Source: Rosettibacter sp037481715 (GTDB lineage: Bacteria; Bacteroidota; Ignavibacteria; Ignavibacteriales; Melioribacteraceae). Taken from it: a DNA stretch of 64,000 bases. This document shows, piece by piece, positions 16,909 to 26,539 of the stretch. The number at the start of each line of letters is the position of its first letter. Position 1 is the stretch's first letter. The translations under genes were made by a program, and so were the position numbers. The stretch is from assembly GCA_037481715.1 (NCBI GenBank), contig JBBFLD010000001.1, positions 124,001 through 188,000 of the forward strand. Reading direction: 5' to 3'. The notes under the pieces were generated by a model. The model ran no database searches. It worked only from the letters and a program-made list of their open reading frames with translations, and had not been told where the DNA came from.

Positions 16909-17779
16909 TTAATAATTCCTTAATTGCTTTTGTATGTTCTGGATTTGATCCACAACAGGAACCAATAAAGATTGGATTTAATTTTAGTAATTGCTTTGTA
17001 ATTTCTGAATAATGCTCTGGAGAAATACCGCAAGTTAAAGATTCATCAGTATAGTTTCCTTCACCACAATTAAAATAAAATCCCCATCTTTCCGGTAATG
17101 AATATTTTTCTATAAAATTGAAAAATATTTCTGGTTTTATACAATTAAATCCAATTGCAGCTGGATTAAAAGAATTAATGTAATTCACTACATCAATCAA
17201 ATTTTCACCACTGAGAATTTTTAGATTTTCATCAAAAAATAAACTTATTACAAAAGGAATTTTATTTTCTGAACAATATTTGCAAATTATTTCTATTTCA
17301 TCCATATGACTTTGCGTTTCATTCCAGATTATATCAACTGAATTGTTCCAAAGAATTTCGATGTGCTTTTTATGATTTGATTCTAATTCACTTATTGAAA
17401 TAGTTCTTTCAATTTGATAACAATCTTCTGCCGGCGCATTTGAACCTGCGATAATTATTTTTTTATAGTCTCTTGCATCTTTAGCTAACCGAACTGCAGA
17501 TTTAACAAAATCATATAGATTAATATTTTCATTAGATTTTTTTACAGAAGATGGATTAGTTCTAAAAGTATTTGTTGTTATAATATTTGCACCATTATTA
17601 ATGTATTCTAAGTGAATAGATTTTACTATTTCTGGATTTTCAATATTCGATAATGAAGTCCATAACACCGGATGATTTTTAATGCCTTTCTCAATTAATA
17701 AACTTCCCATTGCTCCATCAAGAATCAATGGTCTTTTTAGCTCATTGTATAAATTTATCAAATCAATTTTTTCTATCAT
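16889..17779 (-). CDS. Homocysteine S-methyltransferase family protein
   Basis: This is a zinc-dependent methyltransferase domain of ~296 residues, of the MHT/BHMT type that methylates homocysteine. Motifs are LILDGAMGSLLIEKG near the start, the substrate segment ANIITTNTFRTNPSS, GFNCIKP with the first zinc Cys, and a C-terminal GSCCGSNPEH with the paired zinc Cys. It has no folate- or cobalamin-binding domain, so the methyl donor is probably S-methylmethionine or another small donor, not methyl-folate. The frame is open to a TTG at 17815, but the ATG at 17779 fits the family start and overlaps the upstream gene less. It lies in a run with glycosyltransferases and ispE, so its physiological role is unclear. 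Confidence 0.85.
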   Translation of the reverse strand: MIEKIDLINLYNELKRPLILDGAMGSLLIEKGIKNHPVLWTSLSNIENPEIVKSIHLEYINNGANIITTNTFRTNPSSVKKSNENINLYDFVKSAVRLAKDARDYKKIIIAGSNAPAEDCYQIERTISISELESNHKKHIEILWNNSVDIIWNETQSHMDEIEIICKYCSENKIPFVISLFFDENLKILSGENLIDVVNYINSFNPAAIGFNCIKPEIFFNFIEKYSLPERWGFYFNCGEGNYTDESLTCGISPEHYSEITKQLLKLNPIFIGSCCGSNPEHTKAIKELLNEIYRN

Positions 17780-18905
17780 TTTTTTTTCTGTCAAAATAGT
17801 TAACAGTTTCTTCAACTATTTTTTCCAAATCAATCATCTGAATACATTCAAGATTATATGGGCATTCTTTTTTCCAGCACGGAGCGCAAAACAGACCTTC
17901 TGGATACAATTTTATTCCTCGGTCATAAAGGTCAATTTCAGTCCAGCAACTTAATCCAAACCACGCAATAACATATTTTTTTAATGCAATAGCGAGGTGC
18001 ATTCCAAATGAATCACCTGTAATAATTACATGAGGTATACTTTCATAGCATGCTCCTCTTCTTATTCCTTCAGTAGTAGGTGTATTTATAATCTGGTCAT
18101 TAAACAAATCTCCAATAATTTTATTTCTTTCGGTGTCTTCTGGACCACCAAGTAACATTATTTTGAATCTATTAAAAGAAAGAAATTTTTCAATTAATAT
18201 TATGTGTTGCTCAATAGTCATTTTTTTATTTGGATATAAATTGGAGCAACCCGTGTTGAAACCAATAATTTCATCATTTTCTGTAATTCCAATACTTTTC
18301 TTGTAAGATTCAATAAAGTCCTTTTCATCATCAGAAAATTCAAAAACATATTCATCTCTTTTGTACTCTAAATTAAATGTTTCAGCAAGTATTTCCTGCC
18401 CAGTTTTTTGATTAATCTTGAACTTAAGATTATCATTAAGTCCCAATTTATAATTATATAAAGCACCATCGTTTAGAGGTACTATTTGAAAATTATTATT
18501 AATGCCAAAACCAAGTTTTTCTTTCGCTTTTAATCTTTGAATAATTGCACCAGCTTTAACAGATTTATCAGAATTCATTATAACATCAAATTCAATTGCA
18601 CTCAAAATTTCCATATTTTCAAAATCGTAAACAAAAATTTTATCTATATAAGGATTATTCTTCAGTATATCAGCTGAATTCTTTAGTGTTAACCAATAAA
18701 TTGTAGATTCAGGATATTTTCTTTTGATTGCAGGGAGTTGAGCTGTTGTCATTAAAACACTTCCCATTGCTTCAAGAGCTATAATTAAAATTTTGACACC
18801 AAATTTTTTTTGTTCTTTACAGCCTTCTTCTAAACAGTTATAATAAGGGAAGCAAGGTTTATAACCAGTAAAATTTTTGCATTCTGGGATATTTAATTTT
18901 TCCAT
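17763..18905 (-). CDS. Glycosyltransferase family 9 (heptosyltransferase-like) protein with Cys motifs
   Basis: This is a GT-B-fold transferase of 380 residues, probably adding a sugar to lipopolysaccharide or another envelope glycan at the inner face of the inner membrane. A short N-terminal extension has four Cys (C9, C18, C24, C29). The Rossmann start KILIIALEAMGSVLMTTAQL replaces the usual RxGDxxxTTP with EAMGS. The nucleotide-sugar half has MLLGGPED and ITGDSFGMHLAIAL. Near the end, C-x2-C-x4-C-x5-C (CAPCWKKECPYNLEC) is the same spacing as in the GT9 protein at 19959. The donor cannot be told. It is the third of three GT9 genes read in the same direction. Confidence 0.85.
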   Translation of the reverse strand: MEKLNIPECKNFTGYKPCFPYYNCLEEGCKEQKKFGVKILIIALEAMGSVLMTTAQLPAIKRKYPESTIYWLTLKNSADILKNNPYIDKIFVYDFENMEILSAIEFDVIMNSDKSVKAGAIIQRLKAKEKLGFGINNNFQIVPLNDGALYNYKLGLNDNLKFKINQKTGQEILAETFNLEYKRDEYVFEFSDDEKDFIESYKKSIGITENDEIIGFNTGCSNLYPNKKMTIEQHIILIEKFLSFNRFKIMLLGGPEDTERNKIIGDLFNDQIINTPTTEGIRRGACYESIPHVIITGDSFGMHLAIALKKYVIAWFGLSCWTEIDLYDRGIKLYPEGLFCAPCWKKECPYNLECIQMIDLEKIVEETVNYFDRKKNDRKN

Positions 18906-19957
18906 AATAGTTTCTCTAAAAATGGTTTTAATTTACTTAATACTTCATTCAATTGTATATTTTTTAGTGTGGGTTGCTCCGTAATTACACATTCAAATTC
19001 TGTATTATACGGACTCCATATCATATCATTTGTGTTATATTTCACATATAAACCAAAAACTGGTATATTAAATGCAGAAGCAATATGAACAGCAGAAGTA
19101 TCGGGCGTAATTAATAAATCCAATTTACTAATCATTGCTGAAAAATTTTCAAATGAATTATCATAAAAAATAGGAACTAACTCATTTGATATCTGCTTTG
19201 CTTTTTCAATGTCATTTGGGGAACATAAGATAATAACTTTTATCTGAGAATATTTACTAATCTCTGTTATTAAATCTTTATAATTTTTAATACCCCAAAA
19301 CCTTGCATCATTGCCTGCAGATATATTAATTCCTATTTTAAAATAATTATCTAACTTATTATTTATTATATAATTACTAATTTTCTCTAATGCTTTTTCA
19401 TTTATATAATAAAATACTCTTATTTCTTCTTTTGTATATTTTATATTAAAAATTTTTGTAAACTGTAATATTCTTTCTATAACATGGGTTTTTGAAGGAT
19501 TTGGTTTTTCTATGATATAATTATATAACTTTCTATTATCTTTATTAAAACCAATTTTATATTTTGCTTTTGAAAAAGTTAAAATAAAGCTAACAGTAGT
19601 TGAAACATCATCATGTAAATCTATTATGGCATCTGGTTTTAATTTATTTATTAGTCTAATAAGTTTGAAAAGCGTTATTCTCTTTTTATCATAAACAATT
19701 ACATTATCAACAATTTTTGAAGAAAATACTAAATAATTATAATTACTTGCCACAACATAGATTTTATGATTCGTATTTTTTTTAATTAATGATAATAGAG
19801 GGGTAGTAATTAATGCATCACCAATTCTATTTAACCTAATAAAAAGAATTGTAGAGTTTTCCTTTAAATCAATTTTATTAACTACAGATTTTTTAGGAAT
19901 AATAAGAAGTAATAACTTTAAAATTAACTTCCTAATATATATTTCAATCTTTTTCAA
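18893..19957 (-). CDS. Glycosyltransferase family 9 (heptosyltransferase-like) protein
   Basis: This 354-residue GT-B protein has RLNRIGDALITTPLLSLIK near residue 40, IGINISAGNDARFWG in the middle, and PDTSAVHIASAFNIPVFGLY in the donor-binding half, all classic GT9 features. It lacks the C-terminal Cys motif of its two neighbours. The basic, hydrophobic first 25 residues may sit at the membrane. The start is a TTG at 19957, just after the stop of the preceding GT9 gene; no ATG is close by. It is likely to act with the flanking GT9 proteins on one envelope glycan. The linkage and sugar are unknown. Confidence 0.88.
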   Translation of the reverse strand: MKKIEIYIRKLILKLLLLIIPKKSVVNKIDLKENSTILFIRLNRIGDALITTPLLSLIKKNTNHKIYVVASNYNYLVFSSKIVDNVIVYDKKRITLFKLIRLINKLKPDAIIDLHDDVSTTVSFILTFSKAKYKIGFNKDNRKLYNYIIEKPNPSKTHVIERILQFTKIFNIKYTKEEIRVFYYINEKALEKISNYIINNKLDNYFKIGINISAGNDARFWGIKNYKDLITEISKYSQIKVIILCSPNDIEKAKQISNELVPIFYDNSFENFSAMISKLDLLITPDTSAVHIASAFNIPVFGLYVKYNTNDMIWSPYNTEFECVITEQPTLKNIQLNEVLSKLKPFLEKLLWKN

Positions 19958-19958
19958 A

Positions 19959-20981
19959 TTATTTAGATATATTATTTTTATTTAATAAAATAGTAATCTT
20001 ATTTAATACTGTTTCAACATCTATATAGTTAAAACATTCATGTTGTTTAGGACATTCTAATAAATTACACATAATACAATCAAGATTATCTAAAATAATA
20101 AATTCATGCTTATCGCCAAAAGGTCCTTGATGATAAGGATTTGTGGGACCATGTAAGCTTAAAACTGGAGTGCCAACAGCAGTTGAAATATGCATTGGAC
20201 CACTATCATTGGCAATTAGAATATCTGATTTTTTAATTAATGCTCCCATTTGGTTGATATTACTTTTGGGAGCAATTATAGAATTTGGTACTAATTTACT
20301 AATCAAGGTTGCATCATCAAAATCTCCGGGTCCCCATAATATCAATATTTCACATTGATATTTATTTTTAACAGAAATAGCAAATTCTGCAAACTTTTCA
20401 GGATCACACTTTTTTGATTTCCATCCTCCAGAAGGAGATACTCCAACAACAAATTTGTTTATAAGATTATTGGAACTAAAAAAATCATCAGCAAATTTCA
20501 TATCATCATTTGAAATGTGAAAGTGTAGATTTTTGTATGGTGTATCAATGCCGATATTTTCTAATGTCTTTAAATGTAAAATAGCTGCATGATATTTCCC
20601 TCTTTCGGATGGACCAAATAAGTTATATGCATATTTTCTGCCACGATAGGGGAAGCCAACTCTAAATTTTGCTCGACTAAAATATGTAATTAAAGCTGTA
20701 GAAGGATTCGAATAGAAATCAAGAATTAAATCATATTTTTTACGAAAAATCTTGTAAATAAGTTTTAATCTTTTTAATAAATTATCTTTTGGAAAAATAA
20801 TTACTTCATTTACTTGTGGCAGCCCATCAACAACAGGTTTTGACGACAAATCAGTTAAATAATCAATTCGAGCATAAGGAAAATATTGTTTTAAATTATC
20901 AAGAACAATTGTTGATAAAACAACATCTCCAATGCCTCTTAATTTAATAATCAAAATACTTTTAATGTTTTTATCAATCAT
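19959..20981 (-). CDS. Glycosyltransferase family 9 (ADP-heptose transferase-like) protein
   Basis: This is the most canonical of the three, 340 residues: KLRGIGDVVLSTIVLDNLK at the N-terminus, GVSPSGGWKSKKCDPEKF with the Lys/Trp segment, and ANDSGPMHISTAVGTPVLSL followed by HGPTNP. The C-terminal C-x2-C-x4-C-x5-C motif (CIMCNLLECPKQHEC) is shared with the GT9 protein at 17763. Such enzymes transfer heptose or a related sugar to lipid A-core acceptors. It starts 2 bases after the NFACT gene stop and ends 1 base before the next GT9 gene. Whether this organism makes heptose cannot be judged here, as no GmhA/HldE genes are in the window. Confidence 0.92.
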   Translation of the reverse strand: MIDKNIKSILIIKLRGIGDVVLSTIVLDNLKQYFPYARIDYLTDLSSKPVVDGLPQVNEVIIFPKDNLLKRLKLIYKIFRKKYDLILDFYSNPSTALITYFSRAKFRVGFPYRGRKYAYNLFGPSERGKYHAAILHLKTLENIGIDTPYKNLHFHISNDDMKFADDFFSSNNLINKFVVGVSPSGGWKSKKCDPEKFAEFAISVKNKYQCEILILWGPGDFDDATLISKLVPNSIIAPKSNINQMGALIKKSDILIANDSGPMHISTAVGTPVLSLHGPTNPYHQGPFGDKHEFIILDNLDCIMCNLLECPKQHECFNYIDVETVLNKITILLNKNNISK

Positions 20982-20983
20982 AT

Positions 20984-22582
20984 TTATTCTGTGACTAATT
21001 CAGATCCTGCTGGAATTTCTGGTTTAACAAGAACAACTTCTTCTTTCAACAAAGCAACTTCACCTGGTTCCATGCCCTTTCTTTTTACAACATATTTTTT
21101 TAATGTATAACTAACTGGAGCTAATTTAGATGTTTTTGCTTTGCTGTAAAAAGCAGCGATTGAAGCAGCTTTTTCAATAATCTTTTTTGGGATAGATTCT
21201 TTTGTATTTTCAACCCGCAGTATAGCATGAGAACCTTTAACAGCTCTTGCATGAAACCAGTAATCATTTTGCTTAGCAAACTTCAGTGTAAGTTCATCAT
21301 TATTATGACTATCCTTTCCAACATACACATGATATTTTTTATCAATTATGAAATGTCTGAAGTTTGGTTTTGAATTCTCATTGCTTTTTTTCAATGAACT
21401 CTCTTTAATTTTCAATTCTTTTTTGATATTTACTAATTCATCATCGGTTAAATTATTCTCCAGCATTAATTTTATCCGAGTTAAATTGTTATAATAATTA
21501 ATTAGTTCATTATATAAAGTCTTAGATTTCTCATATTGTATTTTTTCTGCTCGTGCTTTAGCAAAATATTCATCAATATTTTGATGTGGTGATAATTTTT
21601 CATCAAGCGCAATTTTAACTTTATTATTTTCTTCATCAACCAGTTCTATTTCTTTCATTCCTTTTTTTAATTGATAAATATTCATTAATAATAAATTACC
21701 AATTTTTACATAATGATTTTCTTTTGATTCTTTTTCCAGCACTGCTTTCAAATTATTTATTTTATTCGAAACTTTTTCCAGCTCAGTTTCTAAATATTTC
21801 TTTATTTCAGAATAAATTTGTTTTCGCTTCTTTAATTTATTTAATTGTACAAAATATTCACTAAGAGCATCAAAATATTTTTTATGATAATTTATGATAG
21901 TACAGTTGTCTGGGAGATAAAATCCTGACGGCTCAAATCTTACAGTGCCTTCATTTTGAGAAATGGATATTCTAATATCATCATTTAATATTTCATTGAA
22001 AATATCAATTAGTTTTATATTCTTACGAATACTAAGCTGTGATGTAATTGATTTGTCAATAAACTTATAGGAATTTAAAATTTCTTCATCAGATTTATCT
22101 GTAATATTCTCATATATTTCTTCAGGATATTCAATATACCTATTTAGAAGCAACTCATCATAAATTTTCGATTTCTCTTCTTCCTCAATTTTCTTAAATG
22201 AAGCGAGATTATTTTCGTTATCTATCAAATAAACATTTGTCATCGGTCCTCGAATACAGTAGAAAAGTGAACATTTTGATAGGGTTAATTTTATGATTCT
22301 ATCACCAAAAGCTATCTCAATTTTATTTATATCATCTGGAAGATAATCATCAAAAAAATTTAATACATTCTTCTTAGCCTTGTGATGTTCATTTTTAATG
22401 ATTAAAAAAGGGGATTGTGGATTTACAGAAATAACTATGTGAAAATCATCGTAATTTTTTAGTGGAATAGAAATAAATAATTTATCTTTTTCTTGTGTAT
22501 ATATCTCATAAATTTTCTGATTTTGAATTAAATCTCTTAATTCACTTATACTCCTCAACAGATACAAATAATTTTTATACAT
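20984..22582 (-). CDS. rqcH: NFACT-family ribosome quality-control protein (RqcH / Rqc2 / FbpA-like)
   Basis: This is a 532-residue tRNA- and ribosome-binding protein that, by family knowledge, adds C-terminal Ala tails to peptides stalled on free 50S subunits. The N-terminal NFACT-N part comes first (residues 1 to ~180). A long charged coiled-coil follows, then NFACT-R near the C-terminus with YWFHARAVKGSHAILR and a basic segment SYTLKKYVVKRKGMEPGEV. Length and order match the family. The gene lies between a sugar nucleotidyltransferase and glycosyltransferases with gaps of a few bases, so co-transcription is likely though the functions look unrelated. Confidence 0.9.
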   Translation of the reverse strand: MYKNYLYLLRSISELRDLIQNQKIYEIYTQEKDKLFISIPLKNYDDFHIVISVNPQSPFLIIKNEHHKAKKNVLNFFDDYLPDDINKIEIAFGDRIIKLTLSKCSLFYCIRGPMTNVYLIDNENNLASFKKIEEEEKSKIYDELLLNRYIEYPEEIYENITDKSDEEILNSYKFIDKSITSQLSIRKNIKLIDIFNEILNDDIRISISQNEGTVRFEPSGFYLPDNCTIINYHKKYFDALSEYFVQLNKLKKRKQIYSEIKKYLETELEKVSNKINNLKAVLEKESKENHYVKIGNLLLMNIYQLKKGMKEIELVDEENNKVKIALDEKLSPHQNIDEYFAKARAEKIQYEKSKTLYNELINYYNNLTRIKLMLENNLTDDELVNIKKELKIKESSLKKSNENSKPNFRHFIIDKKYHVYVGKDSHNNDELTLKFAKQNDYWFHARAVKGSHAILRVENTKESIPKKIIEKAASIAAFYSKAKTSKLAPVSYTLKKYVVKRKGMEPGEVALLKEEVVLVKPEIPAGSELVTE

Positions 22583-22586
22583 AAGT

Positions 22587-23828
22587 TTAGAATTTTCTTT
22601 CGCTTTCAGTTAGTTCAAAAACTTTTTTTAATAAGTTTATATCATTATCTGTAAGTTGAATATTTCTTCTTGAAGCAACAACTTTAGCCACTTCAATTGC
22701 TTTCTCAAGTTTATATTCTTCGAAGTTATTTATTCCACCCCAAGTAAATGAAGGTATATATTTTGGCGGGAAACCATAACCAAATAGATTACAAGATATA
22801 CCAACTACAGTCCCAGTATTAAAAACTGTTCCAATTGCAGTTTTAGAATAATCACCCATAAATAATCCTACAAATCTATGTCCAGTTTTCACTTTTTCAT
22901 TATTGATAAATACATCTACAATTCCATAATCATTTTTAAGGTCGCTGTTTGTTGTACCAGCTCCAAGATTTACCCAGCTGCCAATGTATGAATGACCAAT
23001 AAAACCTTCATGTTGTTTATTCGAATATGAATGAAAAATTGAATTTTCTATTTCACCGCCAATCTTGCATACTTCTCCAATAGAAGTATTATGATAAATT
23101 GAGGTGTGAGCTTTTATTAAACTATTCTTCCCAATACAAGCAGGACCCTTAATTATCACATGAGACATTATATTAACATTTTCATCAATAAAAATTGGTC
23201 CTTCAGAAGCATCTAATGTAACAAAAGGTTCAATTTTTGTTCCTTTGCAAATAAGAATATTTTTTCTATTGATTGTTTCTACAGCTTTATATTTTGTTGT
23301 TGTTTTTTTTGTATGATTCTTTGCTATGAGCTTAAAATCGTTTATAATTTCTTCACCATTATAATTAATTAAGTCCCATGGATAATTAATCATTTTTGCA
23401 TTTGTAATAACTTTTGCAAAGTTCTCATCATCAAAGAATAATGAGCCGTCATCATTAAATTTCACATGATTAAAATTATTTCTCTCAAGTTTAATTGCTG
23501 CAATTTGGTTATCATTTGTTAAAATAATTCCTTCTTTCAGATTTTTAATTTCATTGACTAATTCCTTATTGATTAATAAGCGACCATTTAAGAATAAAAT
23601 TGAATCTCCGTTAAACTCATTCACTATTGATTTTTTATATTTTTCTTTTAAGATGTTTTCAAGATATGGACGACAATGAAAAATAAATTTGCTTTTAGGG
23701 AAGTAGAGCTCAAATTTTTGTTTTAGTGGTAATATTCCGCATCTTAACTCATAAACAGGTCTTAAAAATGTTAATGGTAATAAATTTTTAAATCCATTAT
23801 CTTCAAATAGCATTATTGCCGGTTTCAT
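22587..23828 (-). CDS. Putative sugar nucleotidyltransferase (GlmU-like, left-handed beta-helix)
   Basis: This 413-residue protein combines a divergent nucleotidyltransferase N-terminal half (MLFEDNGFKNLLPLTFLRP, then ELRCGILPLKQKFE) with a hexapeptide-repeat beta-helix from about 190 to 370, for example IGSWVNLGAGTTNSDLKNDY. This matches a Bacteroidota/Chlorobi-type family annotated as putative sugar nucleotidyltransferase. The classic GlmU GTR..P motif is absent, so the substrate is open. It heads a minus-strand run with RqcH, three GT9 proteins and ispE, which supports a role in making an activated sugar for envelope glycans. The ATG at 23828 faces a divergent ~108-base promoter gap. Confidence 0.82.
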   Translation of the reverse strand: MKPAIMLFEDNGFKNLLPLTFLRPVYELRCGILPLKQKFELYFPKSKFIFHCRPYLENILKEKYKKSIVNEFNGDSILFLNGRLLINKELVNEIKNLKEGIILTNDNQIAAIKLERNNFNHVKFNDDGSLFFDDENFAKVITNAKMINYPWDLINYNGEEIINDFKLIAKNHTKKTTTKYKAVETINRKNILICKGTKIEPFVTLDASEGPIFIDENVNIMSHVIIKGPACIGKNSLIKAHTSIYHNTSIGEVCKIGGEIENSIFHSYSNKQHEGFIGHSYIGSWVNLGAGTTNSDLKNDYGIVDVFINNEKVKTGHRFVGLFMGDYSKTAIGTVFNTGTVVGISCNLFGYGFPPKYIPSFTWGGINNFEEYKLEKAIEVAKVVASRRNIQLTDNDINLLKKVFELTESERKF

Positions 23829-23936
23829 GCAGAACCCATAAATATTTTGTAAATAAACTAACTAAAATTTTTTTAATGCAAAAATATTCATAATAAAGTT
23901 TATTATTTTTACGATTACAAAATCGAAGAAATTATT

Positions 23937-24665
23937 ATGAGTCTCATTTCAAAAAGATTATTAACTAAAACCGCAATCTATGGTATATCATTTATTATTG
24001 CTGTAATTATCATTGATTCAATAATTCTACCATATTATGTCAACAGTAACGAGTTGAAAGTCCCTAATGTTATTGGTAAACACAAAGATGAAGCAATAAG
24101 AATTCTAAAAGAATTAAATCTAAATCCTATTGTTAATACTTCCCGCTACGATGAAAAATATGCAAAAGATTATGTCATATTCCAAAAACCGTTGCCCAAT
24201 ACTTATGTGAAAGAAAATCGAAAAATTTACTTAACAATAAGCGGTGGATTACAAACAGTTAAAATGCCATACTTGATTAATAAATCTGTGCGTGATGCTC
24301 AAATAACACTTCAAAAACTTGGATTGGTAATAGATACATTAGAACAAATTACATCTGAATTCCCCCCAAATACAATTGCTGAGCAACAATATCCCGAAGG
24401 AAAAGAGTTACCGGTTGGAACAAAAGTAAAATTAAAAGTGAGCATGGGACCACAATTAGGAAAAATTAAAGTTCCTAATTTAATTGGTAAATCATTAATA
24501 GAAGCTGAAAAAATATTACGCAATTATTCTTTAAGTATTGGTTTAAAAACTTATATTTATTCAAAATCTCTTTTGCCAAATACAATTGTTGACCAGCAGC
24601 CAAGCGAAAATACTCTTGTGAATGCTGGTGACAGTATTAATGTTGTTATTACACTAAACAAGTGA
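23937..24665 (+). CDS. Membrane-anchored PASTA-domain protein
   Basis: The 242 residues comprise a short cytosolic start, one membrane helix (about 12-33) and three PASTA repeats outside the membrane (starting near VPNVIGKHKDEAI, MPYLINKSVRDAQ and VPNLIGKSLIEAE). PASTA domains bind peptidoglycan-like muropeptides. In Firmicutes they sit on Ser/Thr kinases or class A/B PBPs, but here there is neither kinase nor transpeptidase. It heads a plus-strand run ending with parAB. A cell-wall binding or scaffold role is likely; nothing more specific can be supported. Confidence 0.87.
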   Translation: MSLISKRLLTKTAIYGISFIIAVIIIDSIILPYYVNSNELKVPNVIGKHKDEAIRILKELNLNPIVNTSRYDEKYAKDYVIFQKPLPNTYVKENRKIYLTISGGLQTVKMPYLINKSVRDAQITLQKLGLVIDTLEQITSEFPPNTIAEQQYPEGKELPVGTKVKLKVSMGPQLGKIKVPNLIGKSLIEAEKILRNYSLSIGLKTYIYSKSLLPNTIVDQQPSENTLVNAGDSINVVITLNK

Positions 24666-24671
24666 GAGCTT

Positions 24672-25343
24672 ATGGCTAATCAAAAATTATTGGCACCATC
24701 AATACTTTCTGCTGACTTCTCAAATTTATCACAACAAATCAGATTAGTAGAAGTAGGAGGAGCAGACATAATTCACTGTGATGTTATGGATGGAAAATTT
24801 GTTCCAAATATTACATTTGGACCTATGGTCATTTCTGCAATTCGAAAAATAACAAATTTACCTCTCGATGCTCATTTAATGGTAGAAAATCCAGATTTTA
24901 TAATTGATGAATTTATTAATGCTGGTGTAAATTATTTAACTGTTCATCAAGAAGCAGTTATTCACTTGCATCGTACTATTGATTATATCAAGAGCAAAGG
25001 AGTTAAAGCTGGGGTTTCAATTAATCCAGCTACTCCTGTTCATGTTTTAAAAGAAATTTTGGAATATGTTGATTTGGTTCTGATTATGTCTGTTAATCCA
25101 GGCTTTGGAGGACAAAAATTTATTCATAGCAGTCTTCGAAAAATCAAAGAACTCTCTAACCTAAGAGATGAGCTGGGCTATAATTTCTTAATTGAAGTAG
25201 ATGGAGGAATTACAAAAGAAAATATCAAAGAAGTATCAGAAGCAGGATGCAATATATTTGTTGTTGGCTGGTCAATTTTTGGGAATGATAATAAAACAGC
25301 TGCAACTGCCGAGTTTAAAAATCTAATTAACAATCAAAGGTAA
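24672..25343 (+). CDS. rpe: Ribulose-phosphate 3-epimerase
   Basis: It interconverts ribulose-5-phosphate and xylulose-5-phosphate in the pentose phosphate pathway. The 223-residue TIM barrel has LAPSILSADFSNL at the start, HCDVMDGKFVPNITFG with metal and catalytic Asp, DAHLMV, VNPGFGGQKF in the phosphate site and EVDGGI with the second catalytic Asp. The length is normal. The ATG lies 6 bases after the PASTA gene and the stop is 5 bases before folP, so all three are probably co-transcribed. Confidence 0.97.
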   Translation: MANQKLLAPSILSADFSNLSQQIRLVEVGGADIIHCDVMDGKFVPNITFGPMVISAIRKITNLPLDAHLMVENPDFIIDEFINAGVNYLTVHQEAVIHLHRTIDYIKSKGVKAGVSINPATPVHVLKEILEYVDLVLIMSVNPGFGGQKFIHSSLRKIKELSNLRDELGYNFLIEVDGGITKENIKEVSEAGCNIFVVGWSIFGNDNKTAATAEFKNLINNQR

Positions 25344-25348
25344 ATACA

Positions 25349-26539
25349 TTGGCTAACAATTTGATAATTCAACTTATCGATATTTATTATCCCAATGTAT
25401 TTAAGAGATACAGTTCAAAATATAACATCTATCGTGAATTATACGAAAAAGATTTATATGCATTAGAGATTCGTAATCTTGATTCTAAATTAGGGCATAG
25501 AATAAAAAAAATAATTTTAGCCAACAAAGAAATTTGCTACCTTGTTGACAATAACAACCAATCAACTGATTTATTAGCATTAGGAACTATCTCAATTTTT
25601 AAAGAATTAGCAAAAGAAATAATTGCAATTGGGAATGAGGATATTGGTTTTAAGATAAATAAAGTTATTCAAAATATTATTGATTATGATAATAAGTCTA
25701 TGCAAATAGGTAATAAAATATTTGAGATGGATAAAGCACACATTGTAGGAATATTGAATGTAACTCCAGATTCATTTTCTGATGGTGGAAAATTTTTTGA
25801 AAAGAATGCAGCAGTAGAACATGCATTACAACTTCTTGAAGAAGGTGCAGAAATAATTGACATCGGCGGTGAATCAAGTCGACCTGGAGCAAAACCTGTT
25901 GATGAAGAAGAAGAGATGAGAAGAGTTATTCCAGTAATTAAAGAAATATTAAAATCAAAACCAGATGCTATTTTATCAATAGATACAACAAAATCCAAAG
26001 TAGCAGAGGCTGCATTATCTTTAGGTGTTAAAATAGTAAACGATATAAGTTCGTTCAGTTTTGATTATAACATTCTTGAAATTGTTAAAAAATATAATGC
26101 TGCATACGTGCTCATGCACATGAAAGGAACTCCAGAAACAATGCAAAACAACCCTTATTACGAAGATGTTGTTTCAGAGTTGTATGATTTCTTTATAGAA
26201 AAAATTTTAGAAACACAAAAATTTAATCTGAAAAATATTATAATTGACCCGGGGATAGGTTTTGGCAAAAGAGTAATTGATAACTATGAATTAATAAAAA
26301 GATTAAATGAATTCAAAGGTTTGGGAACTCCAATTTATATTGGTGTTTCAAGAAAATCTTTTTTAGGGAAAGCATTAAACTTATCAATTGATGAAAGAGA
26401 TGACCCCACACTTGCGGCTGAGACATTAGCAATTAAAAATGGCGCAAGATTTATTAGAACCCATAATGTAAAAAAAGCAAAGTATGCATCACTAATAAAT
26501 TTATTTACTGAAAAACCTGAGCTGCTGCAAAATGTTTGA
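25349..26539 (+). CDS. folP: Dihydropteroate synthase with an N-terminal extension
   Basis: It condenses 6-hydroxymethyl-dihydropterin pyrophosphate with p-aminobenzoate in folate synthesis. The TIM-barrel catalytic part lies at about 130-390, with VGILNVTPDSFSDGGKF, IIDIGGESSRPGA, SIDTTKSKVAE, DPGIGFGKR and GVSRKSFLG. The first ~125 residues are an extra domain not found in E. coli FolP, though long forms exist in other lineages. The start is a TTG at 25349 with AAAGG 8 bases upstream; no ATG is near. Its end overlaps the start of cdaA by 8 bases, a linkage also known from Bacteroidota. Confidence 0.95.
   Translation: MANNLIIQLIDIYYPNVFKRYSSKYNIYRELYEKDLYALEIRNLDSKLGHRIKKIILANKEICYLVDNNNQSTDLLALGTISIFKELAKEIIAIGNEDIGFKINKVIQNIIDYDNKSMQIGNKIFEMDKAHIVGILNVTPDSFSDGGKFFEKNAAVEHALQLLEEGAEIIDIGGESSRPGAKPVDEEEEMRRVIPVIKEILKSKPDAILSIDTTKSKVAEAALSLGVKIVNDISSFSFDYNILEIVKKYNAAYVLMHMKGTPETMQNNPYYEDVVSELYDFFIEKILETQKFNLKNIIIDPGIGFGKRVIDNYELIKRLNEFKGLGTPIYIGVSRKSFLGKALNLSIDERDDPTLAAETLAIKNGARFIRTHNVKKAKYASLINLFTEKPELLQNV

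Noticed and set aside
23910..23930. Small hairpin CGATT-ACAA-AATCG upstream of the PASTA gene as a regulatory site
   Set aside because: Five-base arms in an AT-rich gap are expected by chance; nothing else supports it.
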